NCBI GenBank assembly: GCA_036346255.1
Contig: CM070629.1
Location: 49,350,916 to 49,414,915 of the forward strand
Direction: 5' to 3'
DNA length: 64,000 nt
Origin: Ampelocalamus luodianensis
Lineage: Eukaryota > Streptophyta > Magnoliopsida > Poales > Poaceae
Position 1 is the first letter of the stretch. Each line of letters starts with the position of its first letter. Positions 1-10,097 of the stretch are shown one piece after another. A program made the translations under genes and the position numbers. The notes beneath the pieces were generated by a model, which had not been told where the DNA came from, did not search any database, and worked only from the letters and a program-made list of their open reading frames with translations.

Positions 1-736
1 GGGCGCCACTTCAAGGCGGCGCTGCAGCGGGTCGGCGCCGAGGCGCGCCGCTTCAAGCGGCGAGCGAAGCGGGCCGGCGCGGCGACGCCGTCGGCCGCGG
101 CGAGCGCGGCGAGCGGGTGAGGCCGTGGCGTGGCGGCGCGCTTCAAGGCAGGTGGCGCCGCGCGGATGCCGTGGGTGCTTTGGGGTGGTCGCTCGCTACA
201 TGTCGCGACATGGGGAGCGCTGCGCGCCGGCGGTGGCTTTTTTTCTTTCTTCGCATTCGCTCATACGTGCAGATGCGATGCGATGCGATACAATATCATG
301 TAATGTAGTACAGGACCGCATCGGTGGTGCGGCTTCAGGCCGACGTGTGCATGCTTGCCGCGTGCTAGCGGCGTGGCTATGTCGTTGCCTCCGTGGCGAT
401 GCGTGATGGCGGACTATGCCGACCGGTAACGTATCGCAGAGGTAGTGACAGCCGCTTGCAGGCGGTGCCGTGCACATGATGTCTTTCATGCGATTGCATA
501 TATAACCTACAGTGCAATCATCATCTACTCTTTCATACAACCCACCGATCGGCTTGGCCGGCGACTTCAAGTCGGCTCGCGGTAGATTAGAGCGGATTTG
601 CACCGTAGAAAACCAATCTAGAAAGCCAAATTTGCAGAATTGAAAGCAATCTAGAAAATACGATTCAATCTACGAGTGTCGTTCTTCGACGGTTACCTTT
701 TCGATGCGAGAAGAGTCGATCGTGCTGATAACGTGT
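1..736 (-). mobile_element. Internal leader of an LTR retrotransposon, cut by the window edge
   Basis: This stretch follows, on the minus strand, a short LTR (737-1005) and a primer-site-like sequence, so it should be the 5' internal region of a retrotransposon that continues to the left of the window. It is very GC-rich at positions 1-200 and contains four copies of the core CTTCAAG, at 9-15, 51-57, 141-147 and 565-571, two of them inside perfect short inverted repeats. A 135-codon minus-strand reading frame (196-603) has no domain I recognise, so no gag is called. The assignment rests on the adjoining LTR and is an inference. Confidence 0.4.
720..736 (-). other. Possible primer-binding site of the left-edge retrotransposon
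   Basis: The minus strand reads GTTATCAGCACGATCGA immediately inside the LTR end. Similar ATCAGCACGA stretches next to LTRs of some plant Copia elements are taken to pair with an internal part of initiator methionine tRNA. Position and wording fit, but the pairing was not tested. Confidence 0.35.
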
Positions 737-1005
737 TGAGGAACCGTCGCTGGCGAGTCCAGTCCGAGCGATTACCTCGTAGACAAACTCAGAATCGTAA
801 GAACAATGCATGAATACAAGAACAGAATAAGAGATTGAACACAGAGATGTAGGGGGACGTCTTGCTTCTCTTTATTTCTTCATCCATCGATCCATCCTTT
901 ACAATGAATAGCACCCCCTATTTATAGGCTACGACCCTGCTAGGGTTTGGGATGGGGCGCCCACTAATGGGCCGACTGCAGGGTCAGGCCCATAGTTTCC
1001 CAACA
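737..1005 (-). repeat. 5' LTR of the left-edge retrotransposon (about 270 bp)
   Basis: Read on the minus strand this block begins TGTTGGGAAACTATG and ends in CCTCA, the TG...CA ends of an LTR. It holds a TATA box (minus TATAAATAG, plus 919-927) and an AATAAA polyadenylation word (plus 871-876) in the right order for LTR promoter and terminator functions. A sequence resembling a primer-binding site follows directly. The second LTR would lie outside the window, so the pair cannot be compared. A solo or truncated element is the alternative. Confidence 0.5.
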
Positions 1006-1686
1006 GTTTGATCGCGATGATAGCAAGCTCGGCGAGATCGAGCCACACCAGATGGCCTTTGTCGAGCATGAGCGGCGGTGGAGCTTGGGATGTCAGTGAG
1101 CGGACAAGATGTGGGTCTTGTCAGCAACAGAGACAGTTAACCGAAGCTCATCTATTCGACAACTTGAGAGAGAGATGAGGAATGGTGGTGCGTGCGGGCG
1201 GAGTAGGTTGTGGAGCGAGGAGCCGAGAAGTCTTCAAGAGTTAGTTGCCGTGTCCGCTCTTTTCTCTTGCTCTGGTGGGAATGGATGAGTGCGTGAGAGG
1301 CGGAGTATATCAATGAAAATTGGGAGATGTGAGAGCAGTAGCAGTAGACGTCTTATCCTATAGGCCTGTATGCCTTGAGAGCTGTGAGAAGAGTGGGTCA
1401 TGGGCGTCCGATATTATGGGCTGGTGTCGTACGCACGATGGGTAGCATTACCCAAAATACAATGATTACATGATCTTGAGAAAAAAAATAGATGTACAGT
1501 GTACATCATAGATAAGCCACCGGCCGTCATAATTCATAAGCTCTGAGCTTTCTAGACCTGTATATTATACGTTACACCTAGTATCATCTATACCAGGACG
1601 ATCAATGTCGCAGCTACTGACTACTGTACTCGTGCTCTGTCCCGCCGACATTGTTGCCGGCTTTATCGCGTCAGTCTGCCAGTCAG
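1006..1686. other. Intergenic stretch and 3' flank of the DUF707 gene
   Basis: No coding region is supported. The part next to 1686 should carry the 3' untranslated region of the minus-strand DUF707 gene; an AT-rich stretch near 1450-1580 is a plausible polyadenylation area, without a clear AATAAA. Nothing else was recognised between 1006 and 1440. Confidence 0.4.
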
Positions 1687-2868
1687 TCATCTAGCGGTGG
1701 CCGGCTGCGGGTAAGGGTCGGTCCAGGATTCGTCCTCCGCCGCGGCCTCTTTCCACCTCCTGTTGAAAATCTGCATCTCGGCGTACGATCGCCGCCTCAC
1801 CGCGATCCGCCCTGCCGCGGATGGCCCCTTGCCGCCGTCGCCCAGAGTGGGGACGCCCCTGTGGAGGATGTACTCGCTGTTGACGACACCGACCTTGAGG
1901 GTCCGGTCACCCTGAGCGCAGTAGCCGAGCTTGTAGTCGAGGCCCCACGCGTGCACGAGTTCGTTCTGGACCATGTACCAGGTGCAGCGCCACGCTGCAC
2001 GGGAGAACACGGGCACCATCACCTCCACCCACCCCGTGCACGGCGGCCCCGTGCTGTCGTCGTCGCACTGTGATCCTCGCCCCGGCGCCGCCCTGTAGAA
2101 CCGCCGGTGCACGTCTCCACCTCCCGGCCTCAGCACGCGCGTGGTGATGCCGTGGTGGATCTCGGACCGGCGGTCAAGCGCCGGCTGCGATATCTCGAGC
2201 CCTTCCTTCTTCACGATCTCGAGGTACCTGAGGGGATCGAAGTTGTCCACCTCGACGTCCTCGTCCCAGAGGAAGACGTAGTCATACTCCGCGGCCACGT
2301 CGGGGTGCAGGAACCGCTTGGCGAACCACCACTTGGTCTGGCCGAGCGCCGAGACGTGCACCGCACGGCGGGACCACTCGAGGTCGCTCCACTGCTCGAC
2401 CGCGCCGTCGTAGTGGAACAGCACCACGGCGAAGTTGGCCGCGGGGAACTTGGAGACGAGCTTGTCGACGGCCGCCTTGTTCTTGATCCCGACGGGGATC
2501 GCCAGGAGGCTCTTCGACGGCCTGCCATTCTCCGCCTCTTTCCGTTCGGGGTTGCCCACCATTGGCTCCATCTCAAGGTTGGACGTGCCTCGCACGATGC
2601 CCCTCGGCAGAGGCTCGCTGCCTGACGGCCTGAGTTGCTCATCACGGTCACGGATGTTGTTGCTGGGTTCTTCCGATCGCTTTATCCGCCGCAATATTTT
2701 ACGTGTAAGAGGCCTGGTCTCAGGTGCAATCACTTGTGACACTGACTGCAGGTCCTGTTCCTTACCATGGAGCATGGCGATTACGCCGGCAACAGATAAT
2801 AGCAGTGAAAAGATTATCGCTGCCGACAGAATTTCGTGGAGGGAGAAGCGCTTATGCGACGTCTCCAT
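1687..2868 (-). CDS. DUF707 family protein, putative Golgi type II membrane glycosyltransferase-like protein
   Basis: This is an intronless frame of 393 codons. The start at 2868 is chosen because it has a good context (GGCCATGG) and an N-terminal signal anchor follows; a nine-codon upstream extension would need GTG. Residues about 13-33 form one hydrophobic segment (IIFSLLLSVAGVIAML), suggesting a type II protein of the secretory pathway. The DUF707 domain spans about 118-345, with the block QTKWWFAKRFLHPD (177-190), FLWDEDVEVD (199-208) containing an acidic D-E-D group like glycosyltransferase metal sites, EISQPALD (225-232), PPCTGWVEVMVPVFSR (275-290) and YCAQGDRT (316-323). Family members have been annotated 'lysine ketoglutarate reductase trans-splicing related', but the biochemical role is not established. 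Length and motif order look full. A TATA box lies about 75 bp upstream and a Copia LTR begins about 100 bp upstream. Confidence 0.85.
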   Translation of the reverse strand: METSHKRFSLHEILSAAIIFSLLLSVAGVIAMLHGKEQDLQSVSQVIAPETRPLTRKILRRIKRSEEPSNNIRDRDEQLRPSGSEPLPRGIVRGTSNLEMEPMVGNPERKEAENGRPSKSLLAIPVGIKNKAAVDKLVSKFPAANFAVVLFHYDGAVEQWSDLEWSRRAVHVSALGQTKWWFAKRFLHPDVAAEYDYVFLWDEDVEVDNFDPLRYLEIVKKEGLEISQPALDRRSEIHHGITTRVLRPGGGDVHRRFYRAAPGRGSQCDDDSTGPPCTGWVEVMVPVFSRAAWRCTWYMVQNELVHAWGLDYKLGYCAQGDRTLKVGVVNSEYILHRGVPTLGDGGKGPSAAGRIAVRRRSYAEMQIFNRRWKEAAAEDESWTDPYPQPATAR

Positions 2869-2940
2869 GGCCCCCGAGTGAAAACTAACGATCACAAATT
2901 AATTATTCGACAGATTAAATTGCTGCTGCCTTGTCTGTCT

Positions 2941-2949
2941 GATTTATAG
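2941..2949 (-). promoter_or_regulatory. TATA box of the DUF707 gene
   Basis: The minus strand reads CCTATAAATC here, about 73-80 bp before the ATG at 2868. This is a normal core-promoter spacing for a plant gene with a short 5' leader. The Copia A LTR begins some 18 bp further upstream, so only the core promoter is host sequence. Confidence 0.55.
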
Positions 2950-2966
2950 GCTGGATGGACTACGTG

Positions 2967-3710
2967 TGTTGGGATGTGGAATCCGGAGCGGAAACCATAG
3001 CCAACATTGCGAAATCCGAACCGAGGAGCAGCCCGAGTACTACGTGTAGTCTACGGGCTGTACGTGTTTGTACTAGTGTGGGCTTAATTTCTGTACGTGT
3101 ATGAGCTGGGTTGCCAGGGCCCGGGGGCGGCTGCGTATAAAAGGTGCGGCTGCATTGATTAGGCTTCGGGAAGTTGGCGACGTGATGTGCTAGGGCCGGC
3201 GGCAGGAGATATTTTCGGGTGTTGGGGTCTCTCGGCTGTTGGTGGCTCTCTGTAGAAGGACTTGCTGGCGGCTGGATGGAAAAAGTCTGAGCGGCGGCTC
3301 CAGGAGGAAATTGGCGGAGACGTGAGGGCTGCCTGACTTTCTCTGTTCGCGAGGAGGTTTTGGTATGTGCTTGCGGCGGCTTGAAGAGATTAGGGGCTGC
3401 AGCTGTATTGGAGATGTGTTCACTGTGGCTAGAACTTTTCTGTAAGTGCAGGTGCTGATCGCTGGCGGCGACAGGATTGGCCAACAGCCAGCGGCTGTTT
3501 TTTCTCTCGTGACATGAGGTGCTAGTGTGGCTGGACAGAATTTCGGCGGATGCACATTTGCTGATTTTGTCCACGTTTTTTTGGGTGCTGTGAGTGCACT
3601 TTGTAGCTACAAACTTCATGATTTAGCAATTAGATTCAACTCAAGAAGATTTTTTTATTGAGGTCTTCTACAATCATTCACCTCCTCTGATTGCCATTAA
3701 CAATCCTACA
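2967..3710 (+). repeat. 5' LTR of Copia element A
   Basis: The right end is firm: ...CAATCCTACA is followed directly by AG and a methionine-tRNA primer site. The left end is inferred from TGTTGGGATGTGG at 2967, whose first bases roughly mirror the right end. TATAAAA at 3136-3142 is a good LTR promoter. Reading frames on either strand inside this LTR are not thought to be genes. The 3' LTR is outside the window. Confidence 0.55.
3136..3142 (+). promoter_or_regulatory. TATA box in the Copia A LTR
   Basis: TATAAAA within GCGTATAAAAGG, on the coding strand of Copia A and roughly in the middle of its LTR, where the U3 promoter is expected. Confidence 0.5.
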
Positions 3711-3712
3711 AG

Positions 3713-3724
3713 TGGTATTAGAGC
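3713..3724 (+). other. Primer-binding site of Copia A
   Basis: TGGTATTAGAGC lies two bases inside the LTR end. It differs by one base from the usual TGGTATCAGAGC that pairs with the 3' end of initiator methionine tRNA. Confidence 0.75.
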
Positions 3725-3733
3725 AAAGTTGCA

Positions 3734-4268
3734 ATGGCAAGCAGAGAGGAGCTCAACAATGATGATCTCTACAGTGATCCTGATGATGTAAAATATTTTT
3801 ATACAAATTTATCTCGTTCTGTACTTAGGTTGACAGATGAGCTCCCACAGTATAAAAAGAAATTTTAAAAACATAATCTTATTGTTGAGAGTTTAAATTC
3901 TGAAATTGATAGACTTAGAACTTTTATTACTGATGATGAATCTTGTGAGTCTTATCAAGTCTTACACTCTGAGTTGGAAACTACTAGAACAATTAATGCA
4001 TTAACCTTGCTTTAACTTAAGAATGTAACTGCTAAACTTGATGAACTAAAATTGACACATGATTCTTGTGATGAAAATTTTAAACTTACCAATGATGAAA
4101 TTGAAAAGCTCAAGTTTAGATCTTCTACATGTTTAGAGTCAAGTATTTTAAATGCTCAATCTAAAGCTTGCTCTACTTGTGAATTGCTAGAAGCTAGATT
4201 AATTCATCTTAGGAATATATTAAACAAATGCTTTATCATGAGACACTTTCTTGCACTAACTGTCCTAA
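3734..4268 (+). pseudogene. Copia A gag-like coiled-coil region, left part, broken by the CACTA insertion
   Basis: The frame opens ten bases after the primer site with MASREELNNDD and reads on through TAA stops at 3866 and about 4015, then loses frame near 4225. The protein is rich in E, K, L, N and D with regular Cys spacing such as STCELLEARL, resembling the C-terminal coiled-coil half of gag in SIRE/Maximus elements (compare Copia B, about 46516-47178). The N-terminal gag domain and the zinc knuckle are missing, although the start sits next to the primer site, so the element was probably non-autonomous already. The CACTA element interrupts it, duplicating TAA at 4266-4268. Confidence 0.6.
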
Positions 4269-4281
4269 CACTACTACAGAA
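4269..4281 (+). repeat. CACTA left terminal inverted repeat
   Basis: CACTACTACAGAA, matching the complement of the right end over the first ten bases. The preceding TAA (4266-4268) is the target-site duplication. Confidence 0.9.
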
Positions 4282-4299
4282 AGCGTCATCACGCATTTG

Positions 4300-4527
4300 G
4301 TTCGAACCGTCATCACGCAGCGGTTCGAACCGCCTCGTGTTTTTGTACGTCTGTGATAACTGGCGGTTATCACAGACGGTTAAAAATCCGTCTGTGATAA
4401 GTCACAACACAGACGGTTCTATTTACGAACCGTCTGGGATATGTGGATATCACAGACGGTTCTTTAATAGAACCGTCTGGGATATGTGGATATTACAGAC
4501 GGTTTAACAACAAACCGTCTGTGATAG
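4300..4527. repeat. CACTA left subterminal repeat array
   Basis: Alternating direct and inverted copies of ATCACAGACGGTT and AACCGTCTGTGAT, several forming near-palindromes of 30-40 bp. In En/Spm elements such arrays bind the element-encoded TNPA-type protein; that role here is by analogy. Confidence 0.8.
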
Positions 4528-4718
4528 TTCTTTCAGCCTAACTATTTTTTTAAAATTTTCGGCTAGTCTCAGGAATTGCTAGCCATGCCCTCTGAAAACA
4601 AGCAGGCAGAAAATAGATACATCACAGATGAATCAATCGTTGACAACCCAAAGTGATCATTGTCAATTAGAAACGAATATATATCAAATATTGTCGCTAG
4701 AGTACCATTGAATTACAA

Positions 4719-6616
4719 CTATTCAAAGTGAATTACAATTAATGAATCAATTGTTTCAAGGTCGTTCAGTGTGTTGATGGAGTAGTGAAACTCTCTGTTG
4801 GCGTCAATGATATCCGTCATGATGAAGGTGCAGAGCCTCCCTCGAACATCCGAGATCTCTTTCTGAACGAGTGAATCTAAATCTATATTCAAAGCCTATA
4901 GCTAGCAAGAGTAAAGTGGTAAGCATATATATTTAAAATTATAACTAGGAATTATTGCGAGATTGACCAACCTCGGGATCCGGCAACCTAGCACTCATGA
5001 GAATCTGCATATGATGGCAAACGTAGAATGCACATTCTTCTACTTTTTGCTGGCAGCACTGCAAAAATAGAATTACATATATAGGTATAGTCAGTTTGAG
5101 ACGAATTATTATGAAGTATGATATAGGATTATTGTGTTGTAGCACGTACCGGAAATCGCTTCTTGTGATTAAGTGTGGCGTCCGCTCCCTTGTATAGCCC
5201 TCCCTCGTTTGAAATGGCCGAGGTTAACTCAGAGACCACGTGTGGGTCGAGGAAACCCACCGGTTCTTTCAATCGCCGGATATTTTTAATCATGTATCTA
5301 TACATAAGCAATGAGTTGTTATATTAATCGGTATTACGTGAATGTAGAACTTGATTGTACACACTTACAGTGTCCAGCATCGTAAAAGTGAGGCATCGAG
5401 GGCTTTGAGGTTGAATAGGTCGAATAAGTCGTCGAAACCCACGATGAAGGGGGCCGACTCGTGGAGGAAATACTCCTCCGTGTATCTGACGGTGATTCCA
5501 TCAGCGCACCCTTTCTCTTTGGTCTTGTGCAAGTACCAGGTATGCAAACTCTGACAACCTAATCCAGCGTAGGCCAATACTGTGCTCGTCGCCAACGGAC
5601 TTCTGAAAGAGTATTTCTTAGGGTTAGGAGGCGGAAGCGCCTTAATGTTCTTTTATTTCGATTTGTCCTGAACGACTTGCCCGCTACGCGTCTTCCTGTC
5701 AGACGACTTGGGAACCGATACGGCGACACTCTTTTTTTGTTCGTTCGGTGTCTTCTCCACGGGAACCGATGAGGCGGGCTTCTGAAGCGAAGGTTGAGGT
5801 GCAGTCATAGAGGGTCCTGTTGGAGAGGCATGGTCGTGTCGAGATGGTTGGGGTGGAGTCATCAAAGGTTGAGGCGGCATTGCAGGGTCCAGGATGATGT
5901 CCTTCTTGGGTCCTGTTGGAGAGGCATGGTCGTGTCGAGATGGTTGGGGTGGAGTAATCAAAGGTTGAGGCGGCACTGCAGGGTCCAGGGCGATGTCCTT
6001 CTTGGGCCACTGGATAAAACTGTACACGGCATCCCCTAGTGTTATGATGTCGTCGTTCGGGCGAATCTCCAGCGGGACGGCTCTAAAATTGTCATGTACC
6101 ATGTCCACCTGGACCCTGGCGTAACCCTGCGCCACCTAGGCACCGTGCTGCACTATCCCTTCCTTGCATGGATACACCACCCCCCGCCCAGCCTCAATAG
6201 ACATCCCAACCATCCTCACTTGGAGCGTGCAGTACGTCGGCTCCTACAAAATGATACACAATTAGCTAAGGCGTTCTATAGGTCTATCTTTGGAGCATTT
6301 CAGAGATGTACATTACCTTGATGTCGTCGATAGGTAATTGGGCGTCATCATGTTCACAATTTTGCGTGGACGCGACGCTACTCCGATGTTGAGGAGGACT
6401 GGCTCCCAAAACAACGGGGGCGACTTGCGACTGGTTGAGGAGTAGGAGTTGATTCACTTGGTCCTGCAATCTTGCTATCTTTTCTTCAAATTTTGCAGTA
6501 AGCACCCGTTCTCTTCCTTCAAATTTTGTAGTAAGCACATGTTCCAACACTGTGTCGTACTCGGCCTTGGATCTCTTCCTGCTCCTATACGTGCAGTAGT
6601 CGTCTGGGAATCCATC
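4719..6616 (-). pseudogene. CACTA second gene: Ptta/Ulp1-like protease protein, degenerate and 5'-truncated
   Basis: The minus-strand pieces join at plausible splice sites into exons of about 6317-6616, 5369-6243, 5150-5297, 4972-5058 and 4719-4895. Exon 1 has the CACTA-typical DDYCTYRSRKRSK motif and a coiled coil. Exon 2 has YARVQVDMVHDNF, a proline-rich repeat (96-bp unit, 5813-6003) and FIVGFDDLFDLFNLKALDAS. Exon 3 has VGFLDPHVVSELTSA, exon 4 CAFYVCHHMQ, which holds the presumed catalytic Cys of Ulp1 (C48) peptidases, and exon 5 the C-terminus. In-frame stops lie at 6136-6138 and near 5656. The segment expected to hold the catalytic His is missing between exons 3 and 4. The 5' end is cut by insertion of Tekay G1 at 6617. 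Exon borders are predictions. Confidence 0.7.
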
Positions 6617-9600
6617 TGTAACATCCCAATTTTCTGAGCTTAAAAATCTTTTAAATAGTTAGTAGGGAAAAAGTCACCATTTGGATTTATTTGATTTTCA
6701 TTTAAAAGCTTAACATTGGACTTTACAATAAAAACATTTAATGTGAATAATCCCAACATGAACTATAGCCAAAACTATTTTATTTGGGTTCTATGTGCTT
6801 AGATATATTTTCTAGATTTTTCTAGAATTTTTCTGAGTTCATTTGCTATTTTCTATTGCTTATTTGAATTTCTGGTATTTTATAAAATAGAAAAGCTATT
6901 TAAAATCTCAGAAAAGCTCTTGGGCGAAACCCACCCAAACCCTCCTTCGCCCAAATCTCAAATTCACCCACCTGCCAAGCGAGAGCCGCCTCTCACCGGC
7001 TGTGGTCCACGCATGTCAGTCTCCCTTTCTCTCTCTTCGCGCGAGCGCGTCGAATCTCGACCGTCCGATTCTCTTTGAACGGTCCGATGGAGATGGGTTG
7101 TTCGGGCGATCAGAAGGGTGCCTTGTTGTGAGCCGTTCGATCAAGAATGGATTGCTAGATGGCGTTGTGCCCTCCGGGCGACCCGAACGGCACATTGATT
7201 TTGAGCCGTCCGATCAGATCTGGACGGTTAGCTCTCTTGTTTCGATTGTGCACGTACGTGGGCTTTCGCTGACGTGTGGGCCCCACACGTCAGGTCTTCG
7301 TCCCCGCGCCCGGCTTCGTCCTAGCACACGGCCACCCCCGCCCGCCATGGCCAGAGCTCCAAGCTCGTACGACAACGCCTCCTTTCCTTTTGAACCCCTT
7401 CTAGAAAACGCGCCAAATCTTATCCCCAACCCCCCGTATCTTCCCGGATCAAAATCTTATCTCGATTCCGTCTCTATCTCCGTTTTCCCTGCGTGTTCAT
7501 CTCGGACTCTTTTAGGGTTTCGTCGCCGCACCCCGTCCTAGCCGCCCGGACCCTATAAATAGGACCCCCCGGGTTTGCCTTCTCAACCGCAACCCAGAGC
7601 TGCCACCCTCACCTCCTCCCGAGCCCTAGCGCCACCGCAATCGGAGATTTAGGGTTTTTTTTGCCGCCGGTCTTTTTCTCCGTTTTGCGCCACCGCCCTC
7701 GTGGTCCACACCACCGAGTTTAGCGTCACCAGGGCTACCTCCAGGAGCCTTCGCCGTCGTCGGAACCTCACCGGAGCTCCTGTCTGACAAAACCCGAGCA
7801 GCTCCGCCGCTCAACCCTCGCCGCCGGCCGTCTCCGTCGACCTCGACCACCCGGAGTTGCACCCAAAGGTTCGCAATAGCGCCCTCTACGCGCCTGTACC
7901 ACTCCCCGCCGGCGAAGCCCCGCCATTCGCCGTTGTCGTCAGGATCCGAGCGCCGCCGCCCTCGCCGTAGCCGCGTCAACGCTACCTCGCCGCCACCTCG
8001 GCGCCGCGTCAGCTTGTAGCCTGCGTGTCACCTACATGGCATCCACGTCGGTGCCGCGTCAGCACCGCGTGGGTCGGTCCACCGGATCCTGAGTCCTGAG
8101 GCTCGGTAGACCTGGTCTACCGTGAGCCTTGAGACTGACATGTGGGTCCCACATGTCAGTAATTTCTTTTTATTCCTTTTATTTCCGAAATTCCTTCGCT
8201 GACGTCACCCGACGCAATAATCCGATTTTTCTGTTGAGAAATAATTCGGAAATTCCAGAAAATCCAAAATTAGGGTTTCTTTAGATTTTGAACCTTCGAG
8301 AGGCCATAACTTTTGCATCCGAACTCCGATTGAGCCCATTCAAGTTCCAAAATTTATCTAAATTCGAGCTCTATTTATCTGAGTTTTTTTTATTTAATTT
8401 TTGGAGTTTGTTTTACTTCTGTTATTTATTTGTTTTGTTTATTTGTGTCTCGTTTGCGAGTAGACGTCGATTCGTCGGGGAATTTTGGAGAAGAAGGAGC
8501 ACCTCAAGATCAAGACCAGTACTTAGACCTTTTCCAAGGCAAGTCATACCTTTGATCATTTTGAACCCAGTTTTCAAATTAATTTGTTTCAAAGTATTGC
8601 ATTCTATTTTAATTATGTATTTAAATGCTTTTGGGCATAGTTATCATCCAAAATTGTTATCATCACCTTGACTTCGTATGCCATAATTCCTTGTCACCCT
8701 AGATTGGTTATTAGTTGGTAATATTGTAGCACCAACGTGGGTTGGTTAGATGCGAGTACAATTGCTTAGCCATGCTATGAGTCTCACATCTCATTGGAGT
8801 TGCAAATATTAAATTTGACTAAGTGAGTATGGAACTTTGTGTAAAAGTGTGTGCTATGTGTTATTACTTCGTGATGGCATGTGTTGCACTAAAACCAACT
8901 GGGTGGGAAAGGATTTAGACTGAGGCAAGTGGTGGATACTTCATGATATGGTGGACTTTGTGAATGAGAATGATAATCTTTGTGATATAGTTAGAGAATG
9001 GAAGTCTTGCCTTGGTCAATTAAGAACTTAACTTTGTGCGCCATTGAACTGAGCCTTACTGTACGACCACATGCCTGGTATGGGACGGACCTAACTTAGT
9101 AGGTTATGGATTCTTGGCATTGATTACTCAGGTGGTAGGTTAGGCTATGGGTGGAGGTGTATACTATAAGGTAGTCGCATCACGGGGCGGTTCGCCGTGT
9201 CCCTGTCCAGCGGTGTGTGTTATGCCAAAGCGCTCCATTTGGATTGGCATAGCAGTTTGTAAGCACATCGGGAGTGTCAATGTTAAGATGAAGTTTCTGA
9301 ACCGTTTTGTTACGATTAGTGCTTGCAACACTAGTTGTATCGTGTGGGTAAAGTGTACAACCTCTGCAGAGTGTTAAACAATCTATTCGAATAGCTGCGT
9401 CCGCGGTCATGGACATGCTCGGGGATTTCACACGAGGGGTAGTTTTCATAAAATGTTTGGGATGGGAGCTATGTGATCTAAGTCATATGGCTATGTGAAA
9501 TAATATGTTCAGCTTTGTGTCTTTGTGAAATCAATCGTTGAATTAATATTGTCTATTTGTTTTGAATTGCATTTCAATCTATTATTGTATTCAACCGCAA

Positions 9601-10081
9601 ATGCTGCTTTTATGCAAAAGAACCACAGAAACCTTTTCTTTTGGAATAAGCTTGCATCTATGTATTGCATTCTGTGGTATGATTTGCGAGTACGGTTGTG
9701 TACTCACACTTGTTGTAAAACTTGCGCCCAAACCTACAGAAGAGGAGGAGTCTACGCCTGCTTTCGAGGAGGAGTTCGCCGAAGGTTGTTGATCGTTAAG
9801 GTCTGGATCCCAGTTGGTTGCTTGTGGTGAATTGATGGGATCTACGCTGAAGTTATCTCTGTTCCGCTGCTATTTTATTCTCTGTTAGCCCTGCGTGGCT
9901 TAATAAGTGTAAACTCGACCATAAGGTCAAAACCCTTATTTGTTATTCAAACTAATCGTTACTTTATTTATCGCTTGTGTGGATTGATATTCACCTATGT
10001 TAACCCTGTGTGCACTAGCGTGATCCTGCACTAGTGCATTATACACAGAGGGTTCCAGAATCGTAATTCTGGGTCCTAACA
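6617..10081 (+). repeat. 5' LTR of G1 (3465 bp)
   Basis: Begins TGTAACATCCCAATTTTCTG and ends GGGTCCTAACA. The same start recurs at 15245. A TATA box lies at 7554-7561, so the first 0.9 kb is U3. It carries two perfect inverted repeats (7269-7293 and 8134-8160) and several CCGT-GATC-ACGG palindromic motifs at 7060-7230. Reading frames inside it are not considered genes. Confidence 0.9.
7554..7561 (+). promoter_or_regulatory. TATA box in the G1 5' LTR
   Basis: TATAAATA in the context GGACCCTATAAATAGGACCC, preserved in the 3' LTR at 16180-16187. It is the likely transcription promoter of the element. Confidence 0.7.
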
Positions 10082-10085
10082 GAGG

Positions 10086-10097
10086 TGGTATCAGAGC
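10086..10097 (+). other. Primer-binding site of G1
   Basis: TGGTATCAGAGC, complementary to the 3' end of initiator methionine tRNA, starts five bases after the LTR. The following 570 bp to the gag start at 10672 are untranslated leader with no feature recognised. Confidence 0.85.

Noticed and set aside
1651..2625. Plus-strand frames opposite the DUF707 gene
   Set aside because: They are antisense shadows of the GC-rich DUF707 exon, with no recognised domain.
2960..3619. A 219-codon minus-strand frame upstream of the DUF707 gene
   Set aside because: It is the antisense of the Copia A LTR, is Pro/Ser/Gln-rich without a domain, and overlaps the LTR promoter.
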